34,226 nt of DNA from Deltaproteobacteria bacterium GWA2_54_12 (GCA_001795535.1 MGPK01000049.1:1-34226), one strand, 5' to 3'. Counted from the stretch's first letter, positions 22,890 through 31,214 are shown. The notes: generated from the sequence alone by a model not told the origin. Numbers and translations: made by a program.

Positions 22890-23732
22890 TTACGCGTGCG
22901 CCGAGTATCCTCTGGCGCGTATCTTCTGGATGGTTTCGAGGTCGGGCTTGAATGGAAGTTCAAGAGGAGGCGCCGGGAGTTCTATCCTGTAGCCCTGGCA
23001 GAACGGGGTCTGCTCGAGTTTCATATTGTGGGCCGTGACCATGAGGGGCTCGAGGTTCACGACATCCTGTATGTTGTAGGCAAGGAGCGTTTCCATGACC
23101 TTCGGGTTCCGGCTCTTTCTGTACTCTTTCCAGAGAAGCACGGCAAAGTAGCCGTCCACCCCATCAAGTCCGCCCCTGTCTATTCCTATCATCTTTTCGC
23201 AGCCCTTGAGGCCGCCCCTGAAGCCGAGATCGCGCAGCACATACAGGAGGTCTATGTGCGCGTGGGGGAGTTTTATGCCCAGATGGCTCTCAATGAAAGG
23301 GATGTCGAAGCACTTGCCGTTGTAAGTGACCAGGACCTTGTACTCCATGATATCTTCCATGAAGTCGTCGAGGTTCTCGCCCTTCACATAATAGCGTATC
23401 CTCTTGCCGTCATACAGGGAGATGGCGGTAATGTACCCGTAAGGGCCCATATATCCGTTCGTCTCGATGTCGATATAGGCAATGCTGTCCCTGAAATCGG
23501 GGAATATGCGCCAGGATTCCTTTGGAGGAAGGAGCTCCGAAAAGAAAGCAGGTTCTCCCAGCGCGAGCTTCTCGCGGGAGGTATCCAGAAGGGTTCTTAT
23601 CGCTTCGGCAGAGGCTCTCTTGAGGCGCACATGGCCAAGCGGCGAGTCCCAATCGAGTACGCCGTTGTCCCATAACCTGCGTTCAGTTTTAAGTCCTATG
23701 CCGGGCACATGACAGAAGGTATGTTTAAGCAT
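22890..23732 (-). CDS. YprB-like ribonuclease H-fold 3'-5' exonuclease
   Basis: 280 residues. The DEDD-type exonuclease motifs are in order: AYIDIETNG (Exo I), LVTYNGKCFDIPF (Exo II) and AYNIQDVVNL (Exo III), with HIDLL between them. This matches the RNase_H_2 family that includes B. subtilis YprB. The N terminus FCHVPGIGLKTERRLWDNG resembles a helix-hairpin-helix, a common DNA- or RNA-binding addition in this group. The substrate is unknown. ATG 23732 has no strong ribosome site. It stands between a repeat-rich gap and the acyl-CoA dehydrogenase gene, with no obvious operon. Confidence 0.8.
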   Translation of the reverse strand: MLKHTFCHVPGIGLKTERRLWDNGVLDWDSPLGHVRLKRASAEAIRTLLDTSREKLALGEPAFFSELLPPKESWRIFPDFRDSIAYIDIETNGYMGPYGYITAISLYDGKRIRYYVKGENLDDFMEDIMEYKVLVTYNGKCFDIPFIESHLGIKLPHAHIDLLYVLRDLGFRGGLKGCEKMIGIDRGGLDGVDGYFAVLLWKEYRKSRNPKVMETLLAYNIQDVVNLEPLMVTAHNMKLEQTPFCQGYRIELPAPPLELPFKPDLETIQKIRARGYSAHA

Positions 23733-23852
23733 CGAAACATTCTACCATGGAAGTGCGCAAGGTAGAAAGGAAAAGGATGAGGCAGGATGAAAGTTGATGA
23801 GATTCTTCTTCGGCGGGCGCAATTATAAACTGAAAGGGGGTGCCTCTGGCCG

Positions 23853-25007
23853 TTAAAAAAAGGCCCTTACCCCCAGGAGGCTTTCGCCTATGATGAGCTT
23901 CTGGATCTGGGAAGTGCCTTCGTATATGGTCGTGACCTTCGCGTCCCTTAAGTATCTTTCGACAGGGTACTGGTTCGAGTAGCCGTAAGCTCCGTGCACC
24001 TGTATGGCGTCCACCGCCGCCCTTACAGCCGCCTCAGAGGCGAAATATTTGGCGATTGAAGACTCCGTGGTGTTCCGTAGATTCCTGTTTTTCATCTCGG
24101 CAGCCCGGTAGACAAGCAGGCGCGAGGCGTCCCGGTCGACCGCCATCCTGGCGATAAGGTCCTGAACCGATTGGAAGGAGGCTATGGGTTTTTTGAACTG
24201 GACCCGCTCCCTAGCGTACTTCACAGAGGCTTCAACGCAGGCCTGAATTATGCCAACGCACCCGGCCGCGACCCCGAACCTGCCGTTGTCGAGGGCCGAA
24301 AGGGCGATTTTGAAGCCTTCGCCCTCAGCGCCCAGAAGGGCTTCCGGCGGAAGGAGGCAGTTTTCAAAGAAAAGCTCTGCCGTGTTGGCTGATTTGAGAC
24401 CGAGCTTGCCTTTTATCTCTTTTGTCGTGAAGCCGGGCGCGCCTTTTTCGACTATGAAGGCCGCTACATTCCTGTGCCCCTCCTCAGGGCTCGTACGGGC
24501 GAAGACTATGAGTACGTCGGCCCTGCCGCCGGTTGTTATCCATGTCTTTGAGCCGTTAAGCGCCCAGCCGTCCTTCTTTCGCGTGGCAATCGTCTTTATA
24601 GAGGCGGCGTCGCTCCCGGCCCCGGGCTCGGTCAGAGCGAAAGCGCCGAGCAGCCTTCCGTTGCAAAGGCCCGGTATATATTTGTCTTTCTGCTCGTCAG
24701 TTCCCCATTTTAAAAGGGAATATTCGACCAGGGAAAGCTGGACTGAGAGGATCGTCCTCAGGGAAGAGCAACCCCTACCGACCTCTTCGAGGATTATGGC
24801 CTGGGAGATGTAATCAAAGCCAGCTCCACCGTACTCTTTTGGGACAAGGGCTCCCAGAAAGCCCAGAGGGGCCATTTTTTGCAGAATGTCTTCGGGAAAT
24901 CGCTCATTTATGTCGTTTTCGCGGGCAGCGGGGACGATCTCCCTGTCCGTAAAATCACGCGCAGCCTCCTGGAGCTTCTTCTGGGCCTCGTTAAGCTCAA
25001 AATCCAT
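23853..25007 (-). CDS. Acyl-CoA dehydrogenase
   Basis: 384 residues, the length of short- and medium-chain acyl-CoA dehydrogenases, FAD-dependent homotetramers that introduce the first double bond in acyl-CoA oxidation. FALTEPGAGSDAASIKT and WITTGGRADV are the two family signatures that bind FAD and substrate. The catalytic glutamate is in IYEGTSQIQ (E363). ATG 25007 has AGGAGGGG upstream and a promoter at 25036-25064. No electron-transfer flavoprotein genes are adjacent, so the chain length and pathway (fatty acid, amino acid or butyryl type) cannot be fixed. Confidence 0.93.
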   Translation of the reverse strand: MDFELNEAQKKLQEAARDFTDREIVPAARENDINERFPEDILQKMAPLGFLGALVPKEYGGAGFDYISQAIILEEVGRGCSSLRTILSVQLSLVEYSLLKWGTDEQKDKYIPGLCNGRLLGAFALTEPGAGSDAASIKTIATRKKDGWALNGSKTWITTGGRADVLIVFARTSPEEGHRNVAAFIVEKGAPGFTTKEIKGKLGLKSANTAELFFENCLLPPEALLGAEGEGFKIALSALDNGRFGVAAGCVGIIQACVEASVKYARERVQFKKPIASFQSVQDLIARMAVDRDASRLLVYRAAEMKNRNLRNTTESSIAKYFASEAAVRAAVDAIQVHGAYGYSNQYPVERYLRDAKVTTIYEGTSQIQKLIIGESLLGVRAFF

Positions 25008-25035
25008 GGGGATTCCCCTCCTGAGAAGATGTTAA

Positions 25036-25064
25036 AGTATTTTCCTGTAAGCACGGGTTGTCAA
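25036..25064 (-). promoter_or_regulatory. Promoter of the acyl-CoA dehydrogenase gene
   Basis: On the minus strand TTGACA (25059-25064) and AATACT (25036-25041) are spaced 17 bp apart. Transcription would start near 25029, about 22 bases before the ATG. Confidence 0.68.
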
Positions 25065-25114
25065 GAAAGGAGGGCGTTTGTGTATTGTTATTCTGAGGAG
25101 CCGACAGCAAGACT

Positions 25115-25137
25115 CCCTCTCCCCTTGTGGGAGAGGG
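25115..25137. repeat. Short perfect hairpin between the Clp1-like and acyl-CoA dehydrogenase genes
   Basis: CCCTCTCCC (25115-25123), CTTGT loop and GGGAGAGGG (25129-25137). On the minus strand it lies 10 bp past the stop of the Clp1-like gene and could end that transcript, although no T run follows. Confidence 0.5.
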
Positions 25138-25146
25138 GGATAATGT

Positions 25147-25986
25147 TCAGAACACCGCTGTAGCCCTTCCTATAATGATGCAGGCGTAAACAGTGCCCGC
25201 CCTTAATGGCGAGCGGACAATCAACAGCCCGTTATTCAGGTCTGCTTTTTCTATGACTCCAAGACAAATATCCGAGCCCGCATGGTCCCTGAACGACAGA
25301 AGCCTGCCTTCGAGCTCTTCTTCGCCGCCATCTCTCGTGTATCTTACGCCGCACCTGTTCATGTCGACCTCAAAGACACGGGAACCTTCGAAGTAGGCCC
25401 TGAACCTTTCGGCCCTGAAACCGGCTCTTCTTGGTATACCTTTTATCCTTGTGAGGGTTGACGGCTTGAGCCTTATTATGACGGGACTTCTCATCAGGGT
25501 GTAGGGTGAGATTATGTGTTCGAGCTCGTCATTTTTCTGCACCGCCAGGACAACATCAGGCCGGAGGAGGTCTATCTTATACTGCTTATAGAGCCTGCCG
25601 ATGGGGCCTGTCACAAGCCCGGTCGTGTCTATTATGAGTTTAGGGCACTTTGCCTGGGCACTTTCCATTAACAGCTTCGCTCCGGTAAGAGATGGCAGCA
25701 TGTTGCCCGGAGGGCTTAAAGCACCGGTAAAGTAAAAGCCCTCTGCTTTTATCTCCTCCCACCTTTTAAAGCCGCCCTCGACAAGCCCCCACGCGATAGT
25801 TGACGGAGGACCGATGTGCGCCTGCCCCATGTCGAGGTCGAGCACTCCGGCCCTGCCTTTTTTTGAAAGGAGGTCCGCAACAATGGCCGCGAGGGCCGTC
25901 TTTCCGGTGTCAGGCCCGCCCAGGAGCATTATGCTTTTTGAGCGCGGCGATAAAAGGGCCTCTGTTATGCGCTCTTCCAGGTCCAT
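25147..25986 (-). CDS. Clp1/Grc3-type polynucleotide kinase homologue
   Basis: 279 residues. The Clp1/NOL9/Grc3 P-loop family phosphorylates 5'-hydroxyl ends of RNA. Walker A GGPDTGKT is at residues 23-30. D50 lies in the motif LDLDMGQAHIGPPSTIAWG, the family signature DxDxGQxxxGPP, and FYFTGALSPPGNMLPSLTGA matches the conserved lid-side segment. LIIDTTGLVTGPIGR supplies Walker B-like DTTG. The C-terminal ~90 residues form a small beta domain. The protein is shorter than eukaryotic members. ATG 25986 has GAGG 6 bases upstream. It is apparently transcribed alone, with no RNA ligase or RtcA/B neighbour, so its RNA substrate is unknown. A GTPase of related fold is the alternative. Confidence 0.78.
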   Translation of the reverse strand: MDLEERITEALLSPRSKSIMLLGGPDTGKTALAAIVADLLSKKGRAGVLDLDMGQAHIGPPSTIAWGLVEGGFKRWEEIKAEGFYFTGALSPPGNMLPSLTGAKLLMESAQAKCPKLIIDTTGLVTGPIGRLYKQYKIDLLRPDVVLAVQKNDELEHIISPYTLMRSPVIIRLKPSTLTRIKGIPRRAGFRAERFRAYFEGSRVFEVDMNRCGVRYTRDGGEEELEGRLLSFRDHAGSDICLGVIEKADLNNGLLIVRSPLRAGTVYACIIIGRATAVF

Positions 25987-26083
25987 CCATACCTCGCCTG
26001 ATTGTATACATTGTCAGGATATCAGAAATAAGCCCGGCAGGTTGCGGGGCAAAAAAACTTTGCCGGAACGCTGGTTTTTTTCT

Positions 26084-26111
26084 TTGACATTTCCGGACCG
26101 TTTGGTAATAT
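26084..26111 (+). promoter_or_regulatory. Promoter of the glycine-cleavage operon
   Basis: TTGACA (26084-26089) and TAATAT (26106-26111) are spaced 16 bp apart. The start would be near 26118, giving a leader of under 60 bases. That is too short for a glycine riboswitch, and no such motif is seen. Confidence 0.7.
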
Positions 26112-26175
26112 TCAAATTGTCCGCAAATACCAATGGAGATTCAAAGGCTTTTTAAGTCTTTTTTGAAACATCTTA

Positions 26176-27270
26176 GTGCTAAAGAAAACATCATTATATG
26201 AAATACATAAGTCACTCGGCGCCAGGATGGTCCCTTTTGCCGGGTGGGAGATGCCGGTCCAGTATACGGGCGTAATCGATGAGCACCTGGCAGTGCGCTC
26301 CGCGTGCGGCCTCTTTGATGTGAGCCACATGGGCGAGATCGAAGTCTCCGGCGACAGCGCGATAGACTTCGTCCAGTTCGTGATGACCAACGACATCGAG
26401 CGCATAAAGGACGGCCAGTGCCAGTATTCGCCCTTGTGCCGCGAGGACGGCGGCGTGGTCGACGACACCATCGTCTACCGCTTCAACATCGACCGCTACC
26501 TTTTTGTCGTGAACGCTTCGAATACCGCCAAGGTTCTTGACTGGTTCAGGCAGGTCCAGAAAAAAGAGGCCTTCCCTGACCTTTTCATAGAGGACTTGAG
26601 CGGCATATACTCTCAGATAGCGCTTCAGGGGCCCAAGTCGGCTGAAGTTATTAAGTCGCTCCTCGATTTGGACCCGAAAGAGATAAAGACCTTTTACTTC
26701 CACATGGGGCTTTTAAACGGCGAGATAGAGGCCTTGGTCTCCAGGACCGGGTATACCGGTGAAGACGGCTTCGAGATATACCTCGACCCGGCTGACGCCC
26801 CGGCTGTCTGGCAGGCGCTGATGGAAGCGGGCAAGCCCTTCGGCATTGCCCCGATCGGTCTTGGCGCGAGAGACACGCTGAGGCTCGAGATGGGATATCC
26901 TCTTTACGGGCACGAGCTTTCGGATGAGATAACGCCCATAGAGGCCGGGCTCGGAAAATATGTCAAGTTCACGAAGGACTTCATCGGCAGGGAAGTCCTT
27001 GAGAGGCAGTCTGCCAGCGGGACGGAGAAGTCTCTGGTCGGCCTCAAGATGATAGACGCCGGCATACCCAGGGAAGGCTACGAGATACAGGCGAGCGGGA
27101 ACAGTGTCGGGACAGTCGTAAGCGGCACCAGCTCCCCTTCATTAAAAGCAGGCATAGGGACAGGGTTCGTGACAGCGCCCCATAAGGCCGTCGGCACGGA
27201 GCTCGATGTCCTTATAAGGGGGAGGGCCGCGAAGGCCCAGGTCGTTCCCCTGCCCTTTTACAGAAAATAA
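26176..27270 (+). CDS. gcvT: Glycine cleavage system T protein (aminomethyltransferase)
   Basis: 364 residues. GcvT takes the aminomethyl group from lipoyl-GcvH and gives methylene-tetrahydrofolate and ammonia. The start LKKTSLYEIHKSLGARMVPF, then GWEMPVQYTG, CGLFDVSHMGE, SRTGYTGEDGFE and ARDTLRLEMGYPLYGHEL are all family motifs for folate binding and catalysis. The GTG at 26176 gives the expected N terminus, but no Shine-Dalgarno is visible upstream, which is odd for the first gene of an operon. gcvH follows after 36 bp. Confidence 0.95.
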   Translation: MLKKTSLYEIHKSLGARMVPFAGWEMPVQYTGVIDEHLAVRSACGLFDVSHMGEIEVSGDSAIDFVQFVMTNDIERIKDGQCQYSPLCREDGGVVDDTIVYRFNIDRYLFVVNASNTAKVLDWFRQVQKKEAFPDLFIEDLSGIYSQIALQGPKSAEVIKSLLDLDPKEIKTFYFHMGLLNGEIEALVSRTGYTGEDGFEIYLDPADAPAVWQALMEAGKPFGIAPIGLGARDTLRLEMGYPLYGHELSDEITPIEAGLGKYVKFTKDFIGREVLERQSASGTEKSLVGLKMIDAGIPREGYEIQASGNSVGTVVSGTSSPSLKAGIGTGFVTAPHKAVGTELDVLIRGRAAKAQVVPLPFYRK

Positions 27271-27306
27271 ACAGAGTTTTATTTACAAGTTGAAAGGAGA
27301 ATCACT

Positions 27307-27693
27307 ATGGAGTTCCCGAAGGACCTTAAGTACACCAAGGAGCATGAATGGGTTAAGGTCGAAGGCAATATCGCAACGGTCGGCATAACCGATTACGCTC
27401 AAGACTCCCTTGGAGACGTGGTCTATGTGGAACTTCCACAGGAAGGCGCGTCCGTCACCAAGCACGAGCCCTTTGGCGTGGTCGAGTCCGTAAAGGCGGT
27501 CTCTGACCTTTACTCGCCCCTTTCCGGCAGCGTCACCGAGGTAAACGACGCGATAGTCGACAGCCCCGAGGCCATAAACGAAGACCCCTACGGCGACGCC
27601 TGGATGATAAAGGTCGAGATATCCAGCGACAGCGACCTGGGCGACCTTCTTACCGCTGACGAGTATCAGAAGTTCATAGAAGAAGAGAAGTAA
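27307..27693 (+). CDS. gcvH: Glycine cleavage system H protein
   Basis: 128 residues, the usual size. GcvH carries the aminomethyl group on a lipoyl arm between P, T and L proteins. The lipoylated lysine is K63 in VVESVKAVSDLYSPL. KYTKEHEWVKVEG at the start is the family signature. ATG 27307 has a strong AAAGGAG site. It lies between gcvT and gcvPA. The dihydrolipoyl dehydrogenase (gcvL) and lipoylation genes are not in the window. Confidence 0.97.
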   Translation: MEFPKDLKYTKEHEWVKVEGNIATVGITDYAQDSLGDVVYVELPQEGASVTKHEPFGVVESVKAVSDLYSPLSGSVTEVNDAIVDSPEAINEDPYGDAWMIKVEISSDSDLGDLLTADEYQKFIEEEK

Positions 27694-27699
27694 GCCGCT

Positions 27700-29037
27700 G
27701 TGCCGTACATACCCCATACTGCAAAAGACATTGAAAAGATACTCAAGGCGGTTGGAGCCGGGTCTGCGGAAGAGCTTTTCTCCCAGCTTCCAGCCGCGTC
27801 CAGGCTTAAAGGGCCGCTTGCCATCCCCGACGGGCTGAGCGAGCAGGACCTCCTGAGCCACCTGAAGGCCCTGAGCTCGAAGAACTCGACCGTCGAAGAG
27901 TACTCGTGCTTTCTGGGCGCTGGCGCGTACAACCACTACATACCCTCGATAGTCGATGCCGTCATATCGAGGTCCGAGTTCTATACCTCGTACACTCCAT
28001 ATCAGCCCGAGCTCTCGCAGGGCACGCTCCAGGCCATATTCGAATACCAGACCCTCGTATGCCAGCTGACCGGCATGGATGTCGCCAACGCCTCGCTTTA
28101 TGACGGGGCTACAGCCGTTGCCGAGGCCGCTCTCATGGCCAGAAGGATCACCGGCAGGCAGGGGATAGTCCTGGCAAGCGCCCTGCACCCTGAGTACAGG
28201 GAGACCGTCGCGACTTACCTGACGGGCACCGGCGACCACCTCTCTCAGGCGCTTTATTGCGCCGAGACCGGCACGACGCTGCCGGAGTCGATTGACGCTG
28301 CCTGCGACGATAATACCGCCTGCGTCATAATCCAGCACCCCAACTTTTTCGGCTCGCTTGAAGACATCGAGGCGATAGCCGAGGTGGTTCACAGGAAAAA
28401 GGCCCTGCTTGTCGTCGCCGTGACTGAGGCGGTCTCATTCGGGCTCCTTAAGTCCCTTGGAGATTCCGGCTGCGATATCGCCGTCGGGGAGAACCAGTCA
28501 TTCGGAAACCCCTTGAGCTATGGAGGGCCGTACCTGGGCTTCATGGCTACGAAAAGCGAGTTTGTCCGCCAGATGCCCGGCCGCCTCATCGGCCAGACGG
28601 TCGACAGGGAAGGAAGGAGAGCGTTCTGCCTCACCTTCGCCACGAGGGAGCAGCACATAAGAAGGGAGCGGGCCACTTCCAACATCTGCACGAACCACGG
28701 CCTGTGCGCCCTGGCGGCCTCAGTCCACATGGTGAGCCTCGGCTCAGGCGGGCTCAGGAAGCTTGCCGCGCTTAACCTCTCCAAGGCCGAGTACCTGAAG
28801 AAAAAACTCAAAGAATCCGGAGTCGAAGCGGCGTTCACCTCCCCGACCTTCAACGAATTCACCGTTAAGGTAAAGGGCGGCGCTGAGGCAGCTCTCAAAA
28901 AGCTCCTCGACAAGAAGATCATAGGCGGCCTTGCGTTGAAGAGGTACTACCCCGAGCTCGGAGAGCATCTCCTCATAGCGGCAACCGAGATGAACTCGAA
29001 AGAAGAGATGGACAATCTGGCCGGTTTGCTGAAATAG
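27700..29037 (+). CDS. gcvPA: Glycine dehydrogenase (decarboxylating) subunit 1
   Basis: 445 residues, the N-terminal half of the P protein, which is split in two genes in many bacteria. It starts PYIPHTAKDIEKILKAVG, typical of GcvPA, and continues with CFLGAGAYNHYIPSIVD, SYTPYQPELSQGTLQAIFEY and LYDGATAVAEA. Together with GcvPB it decarboxylates glycine with PLP and loads the aminomethyl group on GcvH. The GTG start at 27700 lies 6 bp after the gcvH stop, with only a weak AGAGAAG upstream, so coupling to gcvH is likely. Confidence 0.96.
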   Translation: MPYIPHTAKDIEKILKAVGAGSAEELFSQLPAASRLKGPLAIPDGLSEQDLLSHLKALSSKNSTVEEYSCFLGAGAYNHYIPSIVDAVISRSEFYTSYTPYQPELSQGTLQAIFEYQTLVCQLTGMDVANASLYDGATAVAEAALMARRITGRQGIVLASALHPEYRETVATYLTGTGDHLSQALYCAETGTTLPESIDAACDDNTACVIIQHPNFFGSLEDIEAIAEVVHRKKALLVVAVTEAVSFGLLKSLGDSGCDIAVGENQSFGNPLSYGGPYLGFMATKSEFVRQMPGRLIGQTVDREGRRAFCLTFATREQHIRRERATSNICTNHGLCALAASVHMVSLGSGGLRKLAALNLSKAEYLKKKLKESGVEAAFTSPTFNEFTVKVKGGAEAALKKLLDKKIIGGLALKRYYPELGEHLLIAATEMNSKEEMDNLAGLLK

Positions 29038-29080
29038 AATTCGCCCGACGCCTTTTAAAACCACAGAAAGAAAATTGAAT

Positions 29081-30553
29081 ATGGAAGCAAACGGCACAAA
29101 GGGTCTGGTTCTCGAAGAGCCACTCATATTTGAAAAATCCTTTCCGGGGCGCGCAGGCATCGGGCCCGCGCCCTCTGATGTCCCGGAGGCTGACCCGGCA
29201 TCGGTCCTTCCCTCGAAGTTCCTGAGGAAGGGGATAGAAGGGTTCCCGGACATCTCCGAGATGGACGCGGCGCGCCATTACACGAGGCTTTCGCAGTGGA
29301 ACTTCGGGCTTGACTCGGGCTTCTATCCGCTCGGGTCGTGCACCATGAAGTACAACCCCAAGATAAACGAGACGGCCGCGAGGCTCCCCGGCTTTGCCAT
29401 GCTCCACCCGTACCAGCCCGAGCACCTTTCACAGGGGGCCCTTGAGCTCATGCACTCGCTCGAAGGCTATCTCGCCGAGATAAGCGGCATGGAAGCGATA
29501 ACGCTCCAGCCCTCGGCCGGGGCGCACGGCGAGCTCTGCGGCCTTCTCATGATGGCCGCCTATTTCAAGGCCCAGGGAAAGCCCCGCACAAAGATAATCA
29601 TCCCTGACACCGCCCACGGCACGAACCCCGCGAGCTCGCACCTTGCCGGCTTCAAGGTCGTGCCCGTCAAGACCGAGGGCAAGGGCGCGCTTTCGGTCGA
29701 GATGGTCAGGGCAGTGATGGACGAAGACACGGCCGGGCTCATGCTCACGAACCCGAATACGATAGGCCTTTTCGAGCGGAACATAAAAGAGATAGCAGAT
29801 CTCGTCCACTCAAAGGGCGGCCTGGTGTACTGCGACGGCGCGAACATGAACGCCATCATGGGCCTTGTGAAGCTCGGCGACCTGGGCGTGGATGTAGTCC
29901 AGCTGAACCTCCACAAGACCTTTTCCACCCCGCACGGCGGCGGCGGCCCCGGAAGCGGGCCGGTCGGCGTAGGCAAGGTGCTGGAGCCTTACCTCCCCTG
30001 CCCGAGGATAAAGAAGGAAGGCGGAAAGTACAGTCTCGATTTCAACAGGCCCGATACAATCGGCAGGATGAAGGCCTTCTACGGGAACTTCTCCATAATG
30101 GTGAGGGCTTACAGCTACATAAGGCGCATGGGCGGGGCCGGATTGAAGCGCGCTTCAGAGACGGCCATCCTCAACGCCAACTACATAAAAGAGAGGCTCA
30201 AGGGCACTTATCATCTCGCCTTTGACGAGCCCTGCATGCACGAAGCCGTATTCTCCGACAAGTTCCAGCTCGGAAGCGGCATCTCCACGATGGACATCGC
30301 CAAGAGGCTCATCGACTACGGCTATCACCCGCCGACGGTCTACTTCCCGCTGGTCGTTCACGGCGCGATAATGATAGAGCCGACCGAGACCGAGACTGTC
30401 GATACGCTGGACAGGTTCATAGAAGTCATGAAGGCTATTGCGGAAGAGGCGAAGACAAACCCGCAGCTCCTGAAGGACGCGCCCACCAAGACGAAGATAA
30501 GAAGGGTCGATGAGACCCGGGCGGCCAGGGAGCCGATCCTGAGGTGGAAATAA
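29081..30553 (+). CDS. gcvPB: Glycine dehydrogenase (decarboxylating) subunit 2
   Basis: 490 residues, the PLP-binding half of the P protein. The PLP lysine lies in LNLHKTFSTPHGGGGPG, and PLGSCTMKYNPKINE, TLQPSAGAHGE and PDTAHGTNPAS are conserved. An in-frame TTG at 29075 precedes ATG 29081 by two codons. I prefer the ATG. A gap of 43 bp separates it from gcvPA. Its stop codon TAA (30551-30553) lies inside repeat copy 3, so the repeat supplies the end of the gene. A terminator follows at 30698-30723. Confidence 0.96.
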   Translation: MEANGTKGLVLEEPLIFEKSFPGRAGIGPAPSDVPEADPASVLPSKFLRKGIEGFPDISEMDAARHYTRLSQWNFGLDSGFYPLGSCTMKYNPKINETAARLPGFAMLHPYQPEHLSQGALELMHSLEGYLAEISGMEAITLQPSAGAHGELCGLLMMAAYFKAQGKPRTKIIIPDTAHGTNPASSHLAGFKVVPVKTEGKGALSVEMVRAVMDEDTAGLMLTNPNTIGLFERNIKEIADLVHSKGGLVYCDGANMNAIMGLVKLGDLGVDVVQLNLHKTFSTPHGGGGPGSGPVGVGKVLEPYLPCPRIKKEGGKYSLDFNRPDTIGRMKAFYGNFSIMVRAYSYIRRMGGAGLKRASETAILNANYIKERLKGTYHLAFDEPCMHEAVFSDKFQLGSGISTMDIAKRLIDYGYHPPTVYFPLVVHGAIMIEPTETETVDTLDRFIEVMKAIAEEAKTNPQLLKDAPTKTKIRRVDETRAAREPILRWK

Positions 30554-30676
30554 AAATCGCTCTTTTTCCCGATCTCTGCGTCAGACCGTAAATAAAAATG
30601 CTCACATATTGTCATATATGCTGCGCTTTTTATTTCCGCTCTTCCTTGATCTCAGAAAAAATAGCTGATTTTTAGG
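30549..30676 (+). repeat. 128-bp dispersed palindromic element, copy 3
   Basis: This is the most diverged copy, about 16 substitutions from copy 1 with no length change. Several changes preserve or restore pairing: T914-A1023 of copy 1 is C30558-G30667 here, G941-C996 is A-T, and the C943/A994 mismatch is a C-G pair. The gcvPB stop codon lies within its first five bases. Confidence 0.88.
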
Positions 30677-30697
30677 AGCACTGATAAATAGAAAGAA

Positions 30698-30723
30698 AAA
30701 AGCCCGCGAAAGCGGGTTTTTCT
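30698..30723 (+). terminator. Rho-independent terminator of the gcv operon
   Basis: CCCGC (30703-30707), GAAA tetraloop and GCGGG (30712-30716), extended by A-T and G-T pairs, followed by TTTTTCT. It lies 22 bp beyond repeat copy 3. Confidence 0.82.
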
Positions 30724-30750
30724 ATTTTGCGGAGTGAGGGAGATTGATTT

Positions 30751-30832
30751 TGTCATTCTGAGGGAGCGAAGTGACCGAAGAATCTCGTAATGATGATAAA
30801 AGCAGATTCTTCGCTTCTCTCAGAATGACATC
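30751..30832. repeat. 82-bp palindromic repeat
   Basis: TGTCATTCTGAG...GAAGAATCTCG (30751-30787) is mirrored by AGATTCTTCGCTTCTCTCAGAATGACA, ending near 30832. A second, partial relative lies at 31163-31214, so the element occurs twice in this 660-bp intergenic stretch. It has no coding content. Confidence 0.75.
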
Positions 30833-30887
30833 AGAACCAACCCACTTCAAAGCTTTCGCTTGCTCCGCCCTGTTACGGGGTATATGT

Positions 30888-30928
30888 TAAGACAATACAA
30901 GAACAAGTCTCGCTTTTGTTTTGTCTTA
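30888..30928. other. Hairpin in the gcvPB-tonB intergenic region
   Basis: TAAGACAA near 30888 pairs with TTGTCTTA ending near 30928, with extra AC-rich/GT-rich pairing in between. It may be part of the larger palindromic patchwork here. No function is assigned. Confidence 0.4.
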
Positions 30929-30939
30929 CCCAAACCCCA

Positions 30940-31026
30940 GGGGGATATCAGAGTGAGCCTAAAGGAGGCCGAGCGCGCGCCTCTTATTTCTAGCGAACGA
31001 GGCCGACAGCGAGCCCGATATCCCCC
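30940..31026. repeat. 87-bp palindromic element with 10-bp perfect ends
   Basis: GGGGGATATC (30940-30949) and GATATCCCCC (31017-31026) are exact inverted copies. Inside, GAGCC / GGAGGCC and ACGAGGCCGAC / GCGAGCCC blocks give further partial pairing. It is a different sequence type from the 128-bp element. Only one copy is in the window. Confidence 0.6.
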
Positions 31027-31162
31027 GAAGCGCACGGCAGTGCGCAAAGAGGCCTTTTGCAAAAATATGCTCAGTCAGGTAGGTAGGATGTGCCCACAGT
31101 GTAATCCCCTGTTCACTCTTTAAAAAAGAGGGGAGCCAGTAATCGCACCTTTGGTTAAAAAG

Positions 31163-31214
31163 CGAGATTCTTCCGCTTCTCTTCGCTCAGGGCTTCTCAC
31201 TTGCTCAGAATGAC
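31163..31214. repeat. Partial copy of the 30751-type repeat
   Basis: GAGATTCTTCCGCTTCTCTTCGC and CTCAGAATGACAG match the right half of the 30751-30832 element, with an insertion of about 15 bases between the two blocks. It ends just before the stop codon of the tonB-like gene. The stretch 31090-31135 before it resembles half of the 22752-22845 element. Confidence 0.6.

Noticed and set aside
25987-26175. Glycine riboswitch upstream of gcvT
   Set aside because: No tandem aptamer pattern is recognisable and the predicted leader is under 60 bases.
30847-31123. Two overlapping short open frames (71 and 87 codons) in the gcvPB-tonB gap
   Set aside because: They run through palindromic repeats, lack ribosome sites and look like no known protein.
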